64,000 bases of DNA from Fimbriimonadaceae bacterium (GCA_019638675.1 JAHBTE010000001.1:2512605-2576604), one strand, 5' to 3'; shown: positions 27,942-35,920, counted from the first letter of the stretch. Numbers and translations: made by a program. The notes: generated by a model not told the origin, from the sequence alone.

Positions 27942-28292
27942 GTGAAACGCTTCGCAACTAGCCAAGCAAAAACTTTCAGTAAACAAAATCGCAAAAATCT
28001 TACAACGGTAGAAGCTGCCTTGTGGAGTCGCCTTCGCGTACTAAGGTCAGAAAATCTAGTATTCAGACGCCAGCATCCAGTTGGGCTATACATTGCAGAC
28101 TTTGCTCATCTCCAGTCAAAAACTGTTATTGAACTGATTGGAAAGAGCCACGCTGAATCTGGTCAATCAGACTTGACTCGGGAGCAATTTTTCTGTGACC
28201 AAGGATGGCAAATTCTGTATTTCGACAATCTAGATGTTATCAGGCAAATTGATTGGGTTGTGGAGCGGATAGTAGAAGCGGTGCATCGGTGA
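27942..28292 (+). CDS. DUF559 (Vsr-like) endonuclease-domain protein
   Basis: 116 residues from a GTG start 33 bp after repeat copy 1. LTTVEAALWSRLRVLRSENL, FRRQHPVGLYIADFAHLQ, TVIELIGKSHAES and QGWQILYFDNLDV follow the DUF559 family, a small restriction-endonuclease-like fold related to very-short-patch-repair nucleases. The usual VIELDG motif reads VIELIG, so one acidic residue of the presumed active site is replaced. The TGA stop (28290-28292) overlaps the first base of the right inverted repeat, so the gene and its repeats look like one unit of about 470 bp. Confidence 0.85.
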   Translation: MKRFATSQAKTFSKQNRKNLTTVEAALWSRLRVLRSENLVFRRQHPVGLYIADFAHLQSKTVIELIGKSHAESGQSDLTREQFFCDQGWQILYFDNLDVIRQIDWVVERIVEAVHR

Positions 28293-28335
28293 TCAACCCC
28301 TCCCTTTATCCCTCCCCGATCTTCGGGGAGGGAAT
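28291..28335 (-). repeat. G/C-rich palindromic repeat, copy 2 (right inverted arm)
   Basis: Positions 28292-28333 are the exact reverse complement of 27868-27909 over 42 bp. It begins at the stop codon of the DUF559 gene and contains the same CTCCCCGATCTTCGGGGAG hairpin. Confidence 0.9.
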
Positions 28336-28421
28336 CCCGGAATGCAAGTTGCCCAACAAGTTGAGCTAACTCTACATAACTCGCTAAACGAAAGTCTGTA
28401 CTTCTAAAAAATCTCACAAAG

Positions 28422-28465
28422 AACTCCCTCCCCGAAGATCGGGGAGGGCAGGGAGGGGTTGATCA
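28422..28465 (+). repeat. G/C-rich palindromic repeat, copy 3
   Basis: Same orientation as copy 1. It shares AACTCCCTCCCCGAAGATCG and GGGAGGGGTTGAT but has CA in place of the ATAAA that joins the two halves. It lies 86 bp beyond copy 2, in the gap before the second PEP-CTERM paralogue. Confidence 0.88.
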
Positions 28466-28623
28466 GGCAAAGTTCAGACTGAGCATAATGGCACTCTTCA
28501 TTACTCGCAAAAGTACTGGATTAGCTATGCCGTGACTAGGCTTTAACATTTTCTTAAGATAAGATATCCAAATTCGTCTTCGGCCTGAGTTTTGGCCGCA
28601 GGATTTCTTTCAGGATTGGAAAA

Positions 28624-29439
28624 ATGAAAAAGATTGCTTTTGCAACCCTCACACTTGGTTTGGTCGCTTTCTCAGCCACTGCAAGCGCTTCATACAGCTT
28701 CACTGGTGCTACGATCAACGAAGACTTTGATTCGCTGCCATCAAGCGGCACCTTCAGTTCAATTTTCGGGCCTGGTTCAGCTCAAGCTGCAGTCCCTGGT
28801 GGTACTCAGTTTGTCGGTGCTCGAGTTGGGGGTAGCAGTGGATCAGCAATGAATTTTGTCATCAATGATGGTTTAGGCAACTCTGGGGCCCTTTACAGTT
28901 ACGGAACTGGTAGTTCTTCAGATAGAGCATTGGGGTCACTAGCTTCTGCAACCCATATTCCTGGTTTCGGTTTTGAAATGGTTAATAACTCTGGAGCGGC
29001 AATTACTTCGGTGACTCTACGATTTACCGCAGAATTTTGGCGATCAAGTACATTAGCAACTAACACACTGAGTGCGTTTTACGGCGTTTCTGGTGGCGCA
29101 ATCAATGCAAGCAACTTTATCACCGAAGCATCCATGACCGCAATCACTAGTTGGGATGTAGTAGGGCCAGCATTTGTAGCAAGCAATGGTGCTCTGGACG
29201 GGAACGACCCTCTTAACCAAGCAACTGTTTTCGCAACATTGACTTTGAGCACTCCACTTGCGAATGGTGGCAGTTTCTTCGTCGCATGGAGAGATTTCAA
29301 CGACGTTGGAAACGACGCTGGTCTTGCTATCGACAACCTTGCTATTTCAGCAACCACCGATGCTGTTCCAGAACCAGCTACCATGGCAGTTCTCGCTGCG
29401 GCTGGTCTTGCAGCTGCCGCTCGACGAAAGCGCAAATAA
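28624..29439 (+). CDS. PEP-CTERM secreted protein, paralogue 2
   Basis: 271 residues. Signal peptide IAFATLTLGLVAFSATASA; body with INEDFDSLPSSGTFSSIFG, SVTLRFTAEFWRSS and DFNDVGNDAGLAIDNLAIS; tail VPEPATMAVLAAAGLAAAA and RRKRK. A close homologue of the gene at 26979, down to the leader (both have GGATTGGA shortly before the start), so a tandem duplication now split by the DUF559 repeat element. Terminator 29453-29500 follows. Confidence 0.9.
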   Translation: MKKIAFATLTLGLVAFSATASASYSFTGATINEDFDSLPSSGTFSSIFGPGSAQAAVPGGTQFVGARVGGSSGSAMNFVINDGLGNSGALYSYGTGSSSDRALGSLASATHIPGFGFEMVNNSGAAITSVTLRFTAEFWRSSTLATNTLSAFYGVSGGAINASNFITEASMTAITSWDVVGPAFVASNGALDGNDPLNQATVFATLTLSTPLANGGSFFVAWRDFNDVGNDAGLAIDNLAISATTDAVPEPATMAVLAAAGLAAAARRKRK

Positions 29440-29452
29440 TCATCTAATCCTA

Positions 29453-29500
29453 AATAGTGGGTTTGATTGTCTAGTTCGACAACCAAACCCATTATTTTTT
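29453..29500 (+). terminator. Rho-independent terminator of the PEP-CTERM gene
   Basis: AATAGTGGGTTTG pairs with CAAACCCATTATT across an imperfect inner stem, followed by an uninterrupted T-run. It lies 13 bp past the stop codon. Confidence 0.85.
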
Positions 29501-29673
29501 TGCCTTCTCGTTCAACGAATTTGTTTATTCGAGGCGCACTCTTGTAAGTTCGCCGCAAACTCGCTGACCTAGTATCTCAATAAATTTTTTGCTTTCTTCA
29601 TATCAATAATTCCTAGTACAAGTTGTGGCGCGAATCTTGCTCGTAAGTGGAAAACGAACCTCAGAGGCTGTCT

Positions 29674-30813
29674 ATGAATCACGTTTCTCACAACTCTGCC
29701 GCGCCTGTGCGATTGATCCCGCAGGCCGAAGCACTAGCTCTCTTGCCCGCAAATCTTGCTTCTATGCATAACATTCTTCCTTTGCGAACAATGGGCGGTT
29801 CGCTTGTGTGCGCGGGGCCAGGGCCGTTTGATTTGAACCTGCTCACTCAACTTCAATTTCAACTCCAAAAGCGGCTAACCTTGGTCAAGGTTCCTCAGGA
29901 TTTGTTTACCGAGGCGTTTGAACGCCAATACGGAACCAGATTGGTACCCCAGGCTCCGGCTCTGCTTGATTTGCTTTGCGGCGAAAAGCCAGAAATCACA
30001 GACCGCGAAATTCATACTAACCTCGAATTCGCCAGTCAGCCTTGCCGAACCGTGGCGATTCTTGGTGCAAAGGGCGGCGTCGGGACAACATCCTTAGCGG
30101 CAAACCTCGCGGTTCATCTTGCGCAAATTGGCAACAAAGTTGGTTTGCTTGACGCGAACTTTGCCAATCCCACCGCGCACATTGCGCTCGGCGCAAGACC
30201 GAAATCAACCTTACGCGACCTCAGTCGAAAGATCAGCACTCCGTGGGCGGCCCTCAGTATGGGTTCAGCTGGTGTTCGGGTTTTAGCAGGCGAACCAGGT
30301 TCTGATCTCCGACTCGATCATACGGAACTCCACGACCTCGGTGCATCCCCGAGCCAATTCGCCGATCATTTCGACTTCTGGCTGATTGATCTTGGTTCGG
30401 AAATGAGCGAACTGCAAATGAGCTACGCGGTGCGCTCTGATCAAGTGGCTATCATCACCACAACCGAACCAGCTTCGCTTCACAATGCGCTGGTTCAAGC
30501 CAAGCTGATTTGCGATAACAATCCGTACGCAACTCCTCAGTTGTTGTTCAATGAGGCCGTTTCTGCGGGAGAAGCGAAGAAAGCATTCCTCAAAGTCCGC
30601 TCAATGCTGGGCCACGATCGAATCTCATTCGCAGGATCAATTCCTGCTTCCAAGCACATGTCTAAATCTTGGGCGGCAAGAACTCCCTTGGCTTTGTTCA
30701 AGCCTAAGGATTCAGCTATGACTCAACTGAAGCAGGCATTCAGTTCGCTTACCAAGCCTCACATGGCACGGGCGGCTCAGCCCTCAAGCCCAGGCGTGAA
30801 TCAAGCGATCTAA
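29674..30813 (+). CDS. MshEN-like domain fused to a MinD/CpaE-type ATPase
   Basis: 379 residues from the ATG at 29674 (AGAGG 7 nt upstream; an in-frame GTG at 29647 is possible). Residues 1-110 (LLPANLASMHNILPLRTMGG, GPFDLNLLTQLQFQLQKRL, EAFERQYG) resemble the MshEN/GspE N-terminal domain of secretion ATPases, some of which bind cyclic-di-GMP. Residues 125-380 are a SIMIBI ATPase with deviant Walker A AKGGVGTTSLAANLA, LLDANFANPT and FWLIDLGSEM. Relatives position flagella (FlhG) or pili (CpaE). A flagellin gene lies 0.6 kb downstream, suggesting a role in placing or controlling an appendage. Confidence 0.82.
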   Translation: MNHVSHNSAAPVRLIPQAEALALLPANLASMHNILPLRTMGGSLVCAGPGPFDLNLLTQLQFQLQKRLTLVKVPQDLFTEAFERQYGTRLVPQAPALLDLLCGEKPEITDREIHTNLEFASQPCRTVAILGAKGGVGTTSLAANLAVHLAQIGNKVGLLDANFANPTAHIALGARPKSTLRDLSRKISTPWAALSMGSAGVRVLAGEPGSDLRLDHTELHDLGASPSQFADHFDFWLIDLGSEMSELQMSYAVRSDQVAIITTTEPASLHNALVQAKLICDNNPYATPQLLFNEAVSAGEAKKAFLKVRSMLGHDRISFAGSIPASKHMSKSWAARTPLALFKPKDSAMTQLKQAFSSLTKPHMARAAQPSSPGVNQAI

Positions 30814-31256
30814 TCGCGTTTGATAAAGAAACCAACACTATCGGTTTCGGGAAAATCTTTGAGGCCTTCGCTTTCCGCGAGGCCTCTGAGATGACCTCGA
30901 TGGTATGTTCCGTGGTTCATTACATGGTGAACCAGTTCGTGCAAAAGCACAGAGCGGCTTTGCCCTTTCCCTTGATTCCATTTGAGAACTTCATCTAAAT
31001 CACGGGTTTGAACAACGTTTTTCCATCGGCGCAATAGTTCGGGCAAGTCGCGTTCAAGCTCCAGTTCTTCGTCCGGAACATCCTTCCAGTCATCCACGCT
31101 GGTAATCCACCCGCTGTGGCATCCGACAATGTGAAGAAGTATCTCTTTTGCCCGCTTCCGATTTTCAAACTTGGGCAAATAGTTAATCCAAGCCTCGTTC
31201 GCCCAAAGCTCATAGTCAATCATTTTGAGAAGCAGATCACGCCTCAAATCTTTCAA
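30810..31256 (-). CDS. DinB-family putative metal-dependent protein
   Basis: 148 residues from a TTG start. LLLKMIDYELWANEAWINYL, HIVGCHSGWITSVDDW and LHELVHHVMNHGTYHRGHL have the four-helix layout and His triad of DinB/YfiT-like proteins, which often act as thiol-dependent or hydrolytic metalloenzymes. It converges on the MinD-like gene with a 4-bp stop overlap. A second DinB-like protein is encoded at 54820. Confidence 0.88.
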   Translation of the reverse strand: MKDLRRDLLLKMIDYELWANEAWINYLPKFENRKRAKEILLHIVGCHSGWITSVDDWKDVPDEELELERDLPELLRRWKNVVQTRDLDEVLKWNQGKGQSRSVLLHELVHHVMNHGTYHRGHLRGLAESEGLKDFPETDSVGFFIKRD

Positions 31257-31339
31257 TTAGTCCCCCCAAATGGCACCCATTTTAGACTCATAACAACGTG
31301 GTCGAGGTTCCCTCTAAAACACAAACCTCACAAGTTGAC

Positions 31340-31367
31340 TAAAGTTTGTTCCACATATCGCCAAAGA
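31340..31367 (+). promoter_or_regulatory. Candidate sigma-28-type promoter for flagellin
   Basis: TAAAGTTT at 31340-31347 matches the FliA -35 consensus exactly. After 12 nt comes GCCAAAGA, sharing GCC and two further positions with GCCGATAA. The site is about 55 bp upstream of the flagellin start. The spacing is one base longer than usual and the -10 is imperfect. Confidence 0.4.
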
Positions 31368-31421
31368 TTTCACATGGAAAATTGACAATTTTTCGATTTT
31401 CCTGCATTTGGAGCCTAAAAA

Positions 31422-32876
31422 GTGAGTTTAAGGATAAACACAAACATCCCGGCGATGACCGCCATGCGACAGCTCGATGTCAACGAGAATATGTTGCAAG
31501 GGGCGATTACGCGCTTGAGCACTGGTCTGCGGATCAATAGTGCGGCAGATGATCCATCGGGAATGATCATCAGCGAAGGGTTGCGAGCGCAGATCAAAGG
31601 CGTTCAGCAGGCAATTCGCAACTCACAAGATGCCGTCAACCTTTCTAAAACTGCGGAAGGCGCACTAGAAGAAGTCAGCCGACTCCTGCAATCCATGCGG
31701 GCCCTTGCTGTTTCATCTGCGAACACGGCAGTTGTTGACGCCAATACGCTCCAAGCCAACCAAAATCAGATTCGCAATATCGTTGCCTCACTCAACCGCA
31801 TTGCCGACCACACAAGCTGGGGGCAAAAGAAGCTTCTGAACGGTGCGAGCGGCACGATTGCCAACGTAACCAACACCACCGACGTTTCCAGCTTGTTCCT
31901 TGGCAGCAGCATTAATGGAGAAACCATCCGCTCCGGCGCAATTGACATTGCCCGAGTGCAAGCGGCAACTCAATCAACCATCGCTCCGATGGCCAACACT
32001 TTTGCAAACGCTTCTTCAACCGTTAACGCGGGCGTATTTGCGATCAACGGCGTTTCGTTCACCAGCGAGCCAGGTGAAACCGTTGGCAGTTTGCTAGCGA
32101 AAATCAACTCCAAGGCAAACCTCACAGGGGTGATCGCTGGTCATACGGCAGGCGGAGGAATTTCGCTGACATCAGTGCAATTCGGAAGCCGATTCCCAAT
32201 TCAATACACCGAAACTTCCAGCATTCTCAACGGCGGTGCCGCGACTTCGGCGGTTCTTGGAACCGATGCGATTTTTGACGTTACTGTTCCGGTCGAACCA
32301 AGCCCCGCAACCCAAGTAGAACGATTCACCGGCGGACAAGGGCCAGGAGTCAACGGCTTAACCCTGACTTCCCCCGGCGGCAACCGAATGGTCATCACAG
32401 CGGCGGGTAACGCCACCGCAGGCACCAACACCATTGGTAGTGTTACAGTCGGTGCGGTGCGGTTCCAAATAGGAGCCAACGCCAATCAGTTCGCTTCGTT
32501 CTCTTTGCCAAGCGTATTTGCTGCGGATCTCGGATTAAATGTCATTGCCGGCCAGTCAATCGACACGATTGACATCACCAACGAGCAAGGTGCGACCCAG
32601 GCTATCCAAATCATTGATGCCGCGGTTCAGCAACTCGGCGTGATTCGAGGTGCATTAGGTTCATTCCAACAAAACTTCCTCGATTCAAACGTGCGTTCTC
32701 TCGGCGTAACCGAAGAAAACCTCACCGCATCCGAAAGCTATATCCGCGATGCTGATATGGCGCGAGAAATGACCGAATACACCAAGATCAACATCTTGCG
32801 TGAATCTGGTCTTGCGGTTCTAGCGCAAGCATCACAATCACCGCAAAGCGTGCTTCAACTCTTGCGCGGCGGATAA
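31422..32876 (+). CDS. fliC: Flagellin
   Basis: 484 residues from a GTG start. The N-terminal D0/D1 helices (LRINTNIPAMTAMRQLDVNE, RLSTGLRINSAADDPSGMII, AIRNSQDAVNLSKTAEGALE) and the C-terminal D1/D0 helices (LGVTEENLTASESYIRDADM, EYTKINILRESGLAVLAQAS) are conserved. The centre (about 170-390) is variable, with a FlgL/flagellin hook-like segment FAINGVSFTSEPGETVGSLL. It polymerises into the flagellar filament outside the cell. No other flagellar structural gene is nearby. Confidence 0.95.
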   Translation: MSLRINTNIPAMTAMRQLDVNENMLQGAITRLSTGLRINSAADDPSGMIISEGLRAQIKGVQQAIRNSQDAVNLSKTAEGALEEVSRLLQSMRALAVSSANTAVVDANTLQANQNQIRNIVASLNRIADHTSWGQKKLLNGASGTIANVTNTTDVSSLFLGSSINGETIRSGAIDIARVQAATQSTIAPMANTFANASSTVNAGVFAINGVSFTSEPGETVGSLLAKINSKANLTGVIAGHTAGGGISLTSVQFGSRFPIQYTETSSILNGGAATSAVLGTDAIFDVTVPVEPSPATQVERFTGGQGPGVNGLTLTSPGGNRMVITAAGNATAGTNTIGSVTVGAVRFQIGANANQFASFSLPSVFAADLGLNVIAGQSIDTIDITNEQGATQAIQIIDAAVQQLGVIRGALGSFQQNFLDSNVRSLGVTEENLTASESYIRDADMAREMTEYTKINILRESGLAVLAQASQSPQSVLQLLRGG

Positions 32877-32899
32877 ACCGTCCGACTCAATCGTGAACA

Positions 32900-32932
32900 A
32901 TGACCAGACCAGCAAGTTGCTGGTCTGGTCAT
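32900..32932 (+). terminator. Strong hairpin after flagellin
   Basis: A 16-bp perfect stem, ATGACCAGACCAGCAA with its complement, and a minimal loop, beginning 24 bp past the flagellin stop and followed by AATCTTAT. Confidence 0.75.
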
Positions 32933-32974
32933 AATCTTATGAGTGGTCGAATTATTTATAAGCGGAGTTAGCGC

Positions 32975-33829
32975 ATGAGACGCGCTTTGGGCAAAGGGCT
33001 TTCTCAACTGCTGAGCGAACCGGCGGAAACTGGCTCGGTAAATTCAGTGTCGATCAGCTCGATCAGGGCAAACACGCGCCAGCCGCGAACTCAATTCGAC
33101 CAAGAAGCTCTCAAAGAACTTACGGCATCTATCCGCGAGTTCGGGGTGATTCAGCCTCTGGTGGTCAGGCCCCTCGGCGACGACCAGTACGAGCTTATCG
33201 CCGGTGAGCGACGTCTTCGAGCTTCTAAACTCGCTGGATTAACCGAAGTACCGGTCACGGTTCGGGCCGCATCGGCACAAGCCAGTCTGGAAATGGCGCT
33301 TATCGAGAACGTTCAACGCGAAGACATCACGGCTATGGAATGTGCCGTGGCCTACAAACGGCTCGCTGATGAATTCGACATGAGCCAGGAGCAGATCGCT
33401 CAGCGAGTCGGCAAAAGCCGGGTCGCAATTGCCAATACTCTTAGACTTCTCCGATTGCCCGATCAGATTCAGAAAGCGATCTACGATGGCGAACTCAGCG
33501 AAGGTCACGCCCGCGCATTGCTGATGGTGGAATCGCCCATCCAACAAAACTCGCTCTTCCACAAGATTTTAAAAGACGGGCTGTCCGTGCGAGAAGCAGA
33601 GCGTCAAGCCAGGCACTCTGATCTTCCCCGTCCTGCTGGCTCCAAACCGCAAAAGAACAAATCAACCAACAAAGATCCCAATTGGTCGGCATTGGAACAA
33701 GGGCTGAGCGAATACTTTGGAACTCCAGTTAGCCTCAATGCAGAACAAATAGGCGGCAAACTTTCGATCAGCTTTTACAGCGACGATGATCTGCAAAGAA
33801 TCCTTGATATTCTCGGAGTCTCGCTCTAA
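32975..33829 (+). CDS. parB: ParB/Spo0J-family chromosome partition protein
   Basis: 284 residues. ALGKGLSQLL at the N-terminus is the usual ParA-stimulating motif. ANTRQPRTQFDQEALKELTA, the CTPase loop GERRLRASKLAGL and ENVQREDITAMECAVAYKRL follow, then the HTH (MSQEQIAQRVGKSRVAIANT), a Lys-rich linker and a C-terminal dimerisation helix. It would load at parS and spread as a CTP clamp. No classical parA is directly adjacent; the only ATPase of that superfamily here is the MshEN fusion 2 kb upstream. No parS consensus was seen. GGAG 8 nt before the ATG supports the start. Confidence 0.95.
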   Translation: MRRALGKGLSQLLSEPAETGSVNSVSISSIRANTRQPRTQFDQEALKELTASIREFGVIQPLVVRPLGDDQYELIAGERRLRASKLAGLTEVPVTVRAASAQASLEMALIENVQREDITAMECAVAYKRLADEFDMSQEQIAQRVGKSRVAIANTLRLLRLPDQIQKAIYDGELSEGHARALLMVESPIQQNSLFHKILKDGLSVREAERQARHSDLPRPAGSKPQKNKSTNKDPNWSALEQGLSEYFGTPVSLNAEQIGGKLSISFYSDDDLQRILDILGVSL

Positions 33830-33884
33830 TCACTCTGCAAATTCCTCCAAGACCATAGTTCACTCCAAGTAAAATGGCGAAGTA

Positions 33885-34328
33885 ATGGATTTGATTGCCG
33901 GAATTAAGAATAGCTACCTCGCAGATGGATTGAGCGATGACCAAATCGCCGCCATGGCGGCAATCAGCACGGTTGTTCATGCCAAAGATATGGAAGAGAT
34001 CGTGAAAGAGTATGAGCAGGCAAACGATATTTTCATTATTCTTGACGGCAAGGTTCGAGTGACCACGGTGAACGGCGATCCGATTGCTCGATTGCAACGC
34101 GGCGCATTGGTCGGAGAAATCGCCCTTTTTGAAGACGCTGAGCGATCAGCAACTGTACTTAGCGAAGGCGAATCTACTTTGATTCGATTTAAGGCCGATA
34201 AGCTCAATGAGCTTATGAACGAACAGCCACAAATCGGTTTGCAAATCCTGCGAAACATTGGCAAAACCCTGTGTCAACGGTTGCGATCTAGCAACGTTCA
34301 GCTAGAAGCTGTTTTGGGCGTACTTTAA
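33885..34328 (+). CDS. Cyclic nucleotide-binding domain protein, paralogue
   Basis: 147 residues. ADGLSDDQIAAMAAISTVVH, ANDIFIILDGKVRV, LQRGALVGEIALFEDAERSA (phosphate-binding cassette GEIALF with ERSA) and a terminal helix LQILRNIGKTLCQRLRSSN. It is similar in layout and length to the gene at 26246 and likewise lacks a DNA-binding domain, so it is probably a ligand-sensing regulator acting through a protein partner. Its neighbours are parB and a candidate structured RNA. Confidence 0.9.
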   Translation: MDLIAGIKNSYLADGLSDDQIAAMAAISTVVHAKDMEEIVKEYEQANDIFIILDGKVRVTTVNGDPIARLQRGALVGEIALFEDAERSATVLSEGESTLIRFKADKLNELMNEQPQIGLQILRNIGKTLCQRLRSSNVQLEAVLGVL

Positions 34329-34350
34329 CTCCCGGCAGGCAAAAAAATTC

Positions 34351-34479
34351 GCAAGGCCGAAATTTCGGTACCGACTAGGATGTTTCCGTAGGGCCCCGGG
34401 GGAGGGCTGCAACCCCACGTAGTTGCGGTACTCGATCCGGGGATTTCTGGGGAAGAGGGATACACCCGGCCGACCTTGC
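34351..34479 (-). ncRNA. Candidate rod-like structured RNA (type unknown)
   Basis: A 129-nt segment closes on itself: GCAAGG (34351-34356) pairs with CCTTGC (34474-34479), TTCC with GGAA (34384/34451), CCCCGG (34394) with CCGGGG (34437), and CTGCAAC (34407) with GTTGCGG (34422), with internal bubbles between. A long rod with a central bubble recalls 6S RNA, but no conserved family sequence is recognisable. The minus strand is favoured because the closing helix is then followed by GAATTTTTTT. It occupies a 268-bp gene-free gap; a 64-codon open frame across it looks incidental. Confidence 0.4.
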
Positions 34480-34596
34480 AAATGGTTGACCGATCACTTT
34501 GCACCGTTAGTTCGGGCAATTTTAGAAATTTTTATAAATTTTTTCCTCAACTTCCTTTGAAGGTAACTCTAGTTCAAAAAGTACGTCTGAACAGAT

Positions 34597-35175
34597 ATGC
34601 TGACCGCAATTACTTTTGCCGCGCTTCTTGCACCGCCTCCGGTCTATATGTCTCGCGCTACCTATCCCGCAGGCTCAACTAAAGAAGACCCTACAGCAAT
34701 CGGCGGGTTTGGTACCTCAAATCTTCTCCCAACGAAAAATAACTCGAAAACGCCTAAAGAGTTTTTAACTCTAGCGGTAGTACAGGGAGCAGTTAACGTT
34801 ACAATTTCTAACCTCGACCAACCTGATTTGTGGTTGCCAGCGGCGGATTCAAACTTGCGGGCCTGGCTAGAAGTTCAGGACGGGGATACTTGGAAGCCAG
34901 CTCAGTTCCAATATTGGGCATCGTGCGGAAATTCTTATCACAAAGTTTTTCTGGAGCAAGGGTTTCATCACCAGTACAAAGTTGAAATTCCAGTTGGCGA
35001 TTGGAAAACCAACATGCGGTTTGCTTTAATGACGATGGATAGCAAGCCCAAATATTCCAAGCCAATTTCGGTCAGCACGGCAAAAACGATCATGCAACTT
35101 GATCCAGAAAAGGCAACAGAATACAAAGTGGATACGCGCTGGACAATTCCAACTTTGTTGCCAAAAGATATGTAG
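34597..35175 (+). CDS. Secreted protein of unknown function
   Basis: 192 residues. A short hydrophobic start (MLTAITFAALLAPPPVYM) suggests export. The body has LTLAVVQGAVNVTISNLDQP, WLEVQDGDTWKPAQFQYWAS and NMRFALMTMDSKPKYSKPIS, a beta-sandwich pattern seen in secreted proteins of this group. No active-site motif is recognisable. Its stop codon directly abuts the stop of the convergent YdcF-like gene with no intervening base. Confidence 0.65.
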   Translation: MLTAITFAALLAPPPVYMSRATYPAGSTKEDPTAIGGFGTSNLLPTKNNSKTPKEFLTLAVVQGAVNVTISNLDQPDLWLPAADSNLRAWLEVQDGDTWKPAQFQYWASCGNSYHKVFLEQGFHHQYKVEIPVGDWKTNMRFALMTMDSKPKYSKPISVSTAKTIMQLDPEKATEYKVDTRWTIPTLLPKDM

Positions 35176-35808
35176 TTAGGCTCGCGTCCAGCGGAAGCTG
35201 AGCCAATATCCAGCCAGATACCAGGCTTCGCGAAGCCAAAATTGCATCGTTTTCTTCCCGCCCGTGTACAAGCTTGTGCTTGTTGGATAGCTTTTTGCAT
35301 CCAAGCCAACACCATCGGCCATCGCGATCGCTCGCCGCATGTGAAGAGGATCGGAAACTACCAGCGTGGAGCTAATATCGTGTTGCTTGCACACAAGTTT
35401 TGCATTCACCAAATTTTCCCAAGTCGTGCGGCTCCCCTCTTCAGTGAAAATCCTTTCCGCCGGAACACCATGGTCTTTTAGATAATCCTTCCCCACGCTC
35501 GATTCGCTCGGCCCGCCTAACCGACCAACTCCGCCCGTGACAACGACGGACTTGATCCGACCGTCTTGATACAACTTGACCGCTTCGTTTAGCCGTTCAC
35601 GGAATACGGGGCTAGGTTTTGGCCCCCAGGCAGCGGCGCCTAAAACGATTGCTGCATCGGCATTGGAGGCACTCCGATCTTTTGCGAATAGATATATATC
35701 ACCCAGCAAAAGCCCAAATCCTACGCTGGCTAACAAGGTGAGTGTGCAGAGAATTCGGAACCAACGCCAGCGTTTCATCCGCTTGATGCCCTTCCTCATC
35801 CCCTTCAT
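35176..35808 (-). CDS. YdcF/SanA/ElyC-like DUF218 membrane protein
   Basis: About 210 residues. A basic N-terminus and one transmembrane helix (WFRILCTLTLLASVGFGLLL) precede a DUF218 domain: AAIVLGAAAWGPKPSPVFRE, VVVTGGVGRLGGPSESSVGK, FTEEGSRTTWENLVNAKLVC and LVVSDPLHMRRAIAMADGVG. ElyC/SanA proteins act in envelope and peptidoglycan homeostasis. The open frame extends to 35934, but that would overlap the divergent dioxygenase gene, so an internal start near 35778-35808 is preferred (AGGAAGGG lies about 10 nt before ATG 35778). Confidence 0.85.
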   Translation of the reverse strand: MKGMRKGIKRMKRWRWFRILCTLTLLASVGFGLLLGDIYLFAKDRSASNADAAIVLGAAAWGPKPSPVFRERLNEAVKLYQDGRIKSVVVTGGVGRLGGPSESSVGKDYLKDHGVPAERIFTEEGSRTTWENLVNAKLVCKQHDISSTLVVSDPLHMRRAIAMADGVGLDAKSYPTSTSLYTGGKKTMQFWLREAWYLAGYWLSFRWTRA

Positions 35809-35920
35809 CACTCCCAAAACAATCATTTGCGGCGAAGAGATTCTACTAGACCCTGCGGTCATTGCCTGATTCCCCCGTTTCCTCATACAATTCTCACCAA
35901 CCTGTTGCACACTACTGATC

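Noticed and set aside
27868-28333. Ordinary insertion sequence
   Set aside because: The enclosed gene is a DUF559 nuclease, not a transposase, and no target-site duplication was found flanking the inverted repeats.
27866-28465. CRISPR-like array
   Set aside because: Three repeat copies are in mixed orientation, the spacing is irregular (over 380 bp then 86 bp) and the units are hairpins; no cas gene is present.
29674-30813. The MinD-like ATPase as the partition ParA of the nearby parB
   Set aside because: Its MshEN-like N-terminal domain and lack of direct linkage fit CpaE/FlhG-type positioning proteins better than a chromosomal ParA.
32880-34330. parS site near parB
   Set aside because: I looked for the GTTTCACGTGAAAC consensus and saw only unrelated CACGT occurrences.
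34325-34519. 64-codon minus-strand open frame across the structured RNA
   Set aside because: No ribosome-binding site or domain is evident, and the segment is better explained by nested helices.
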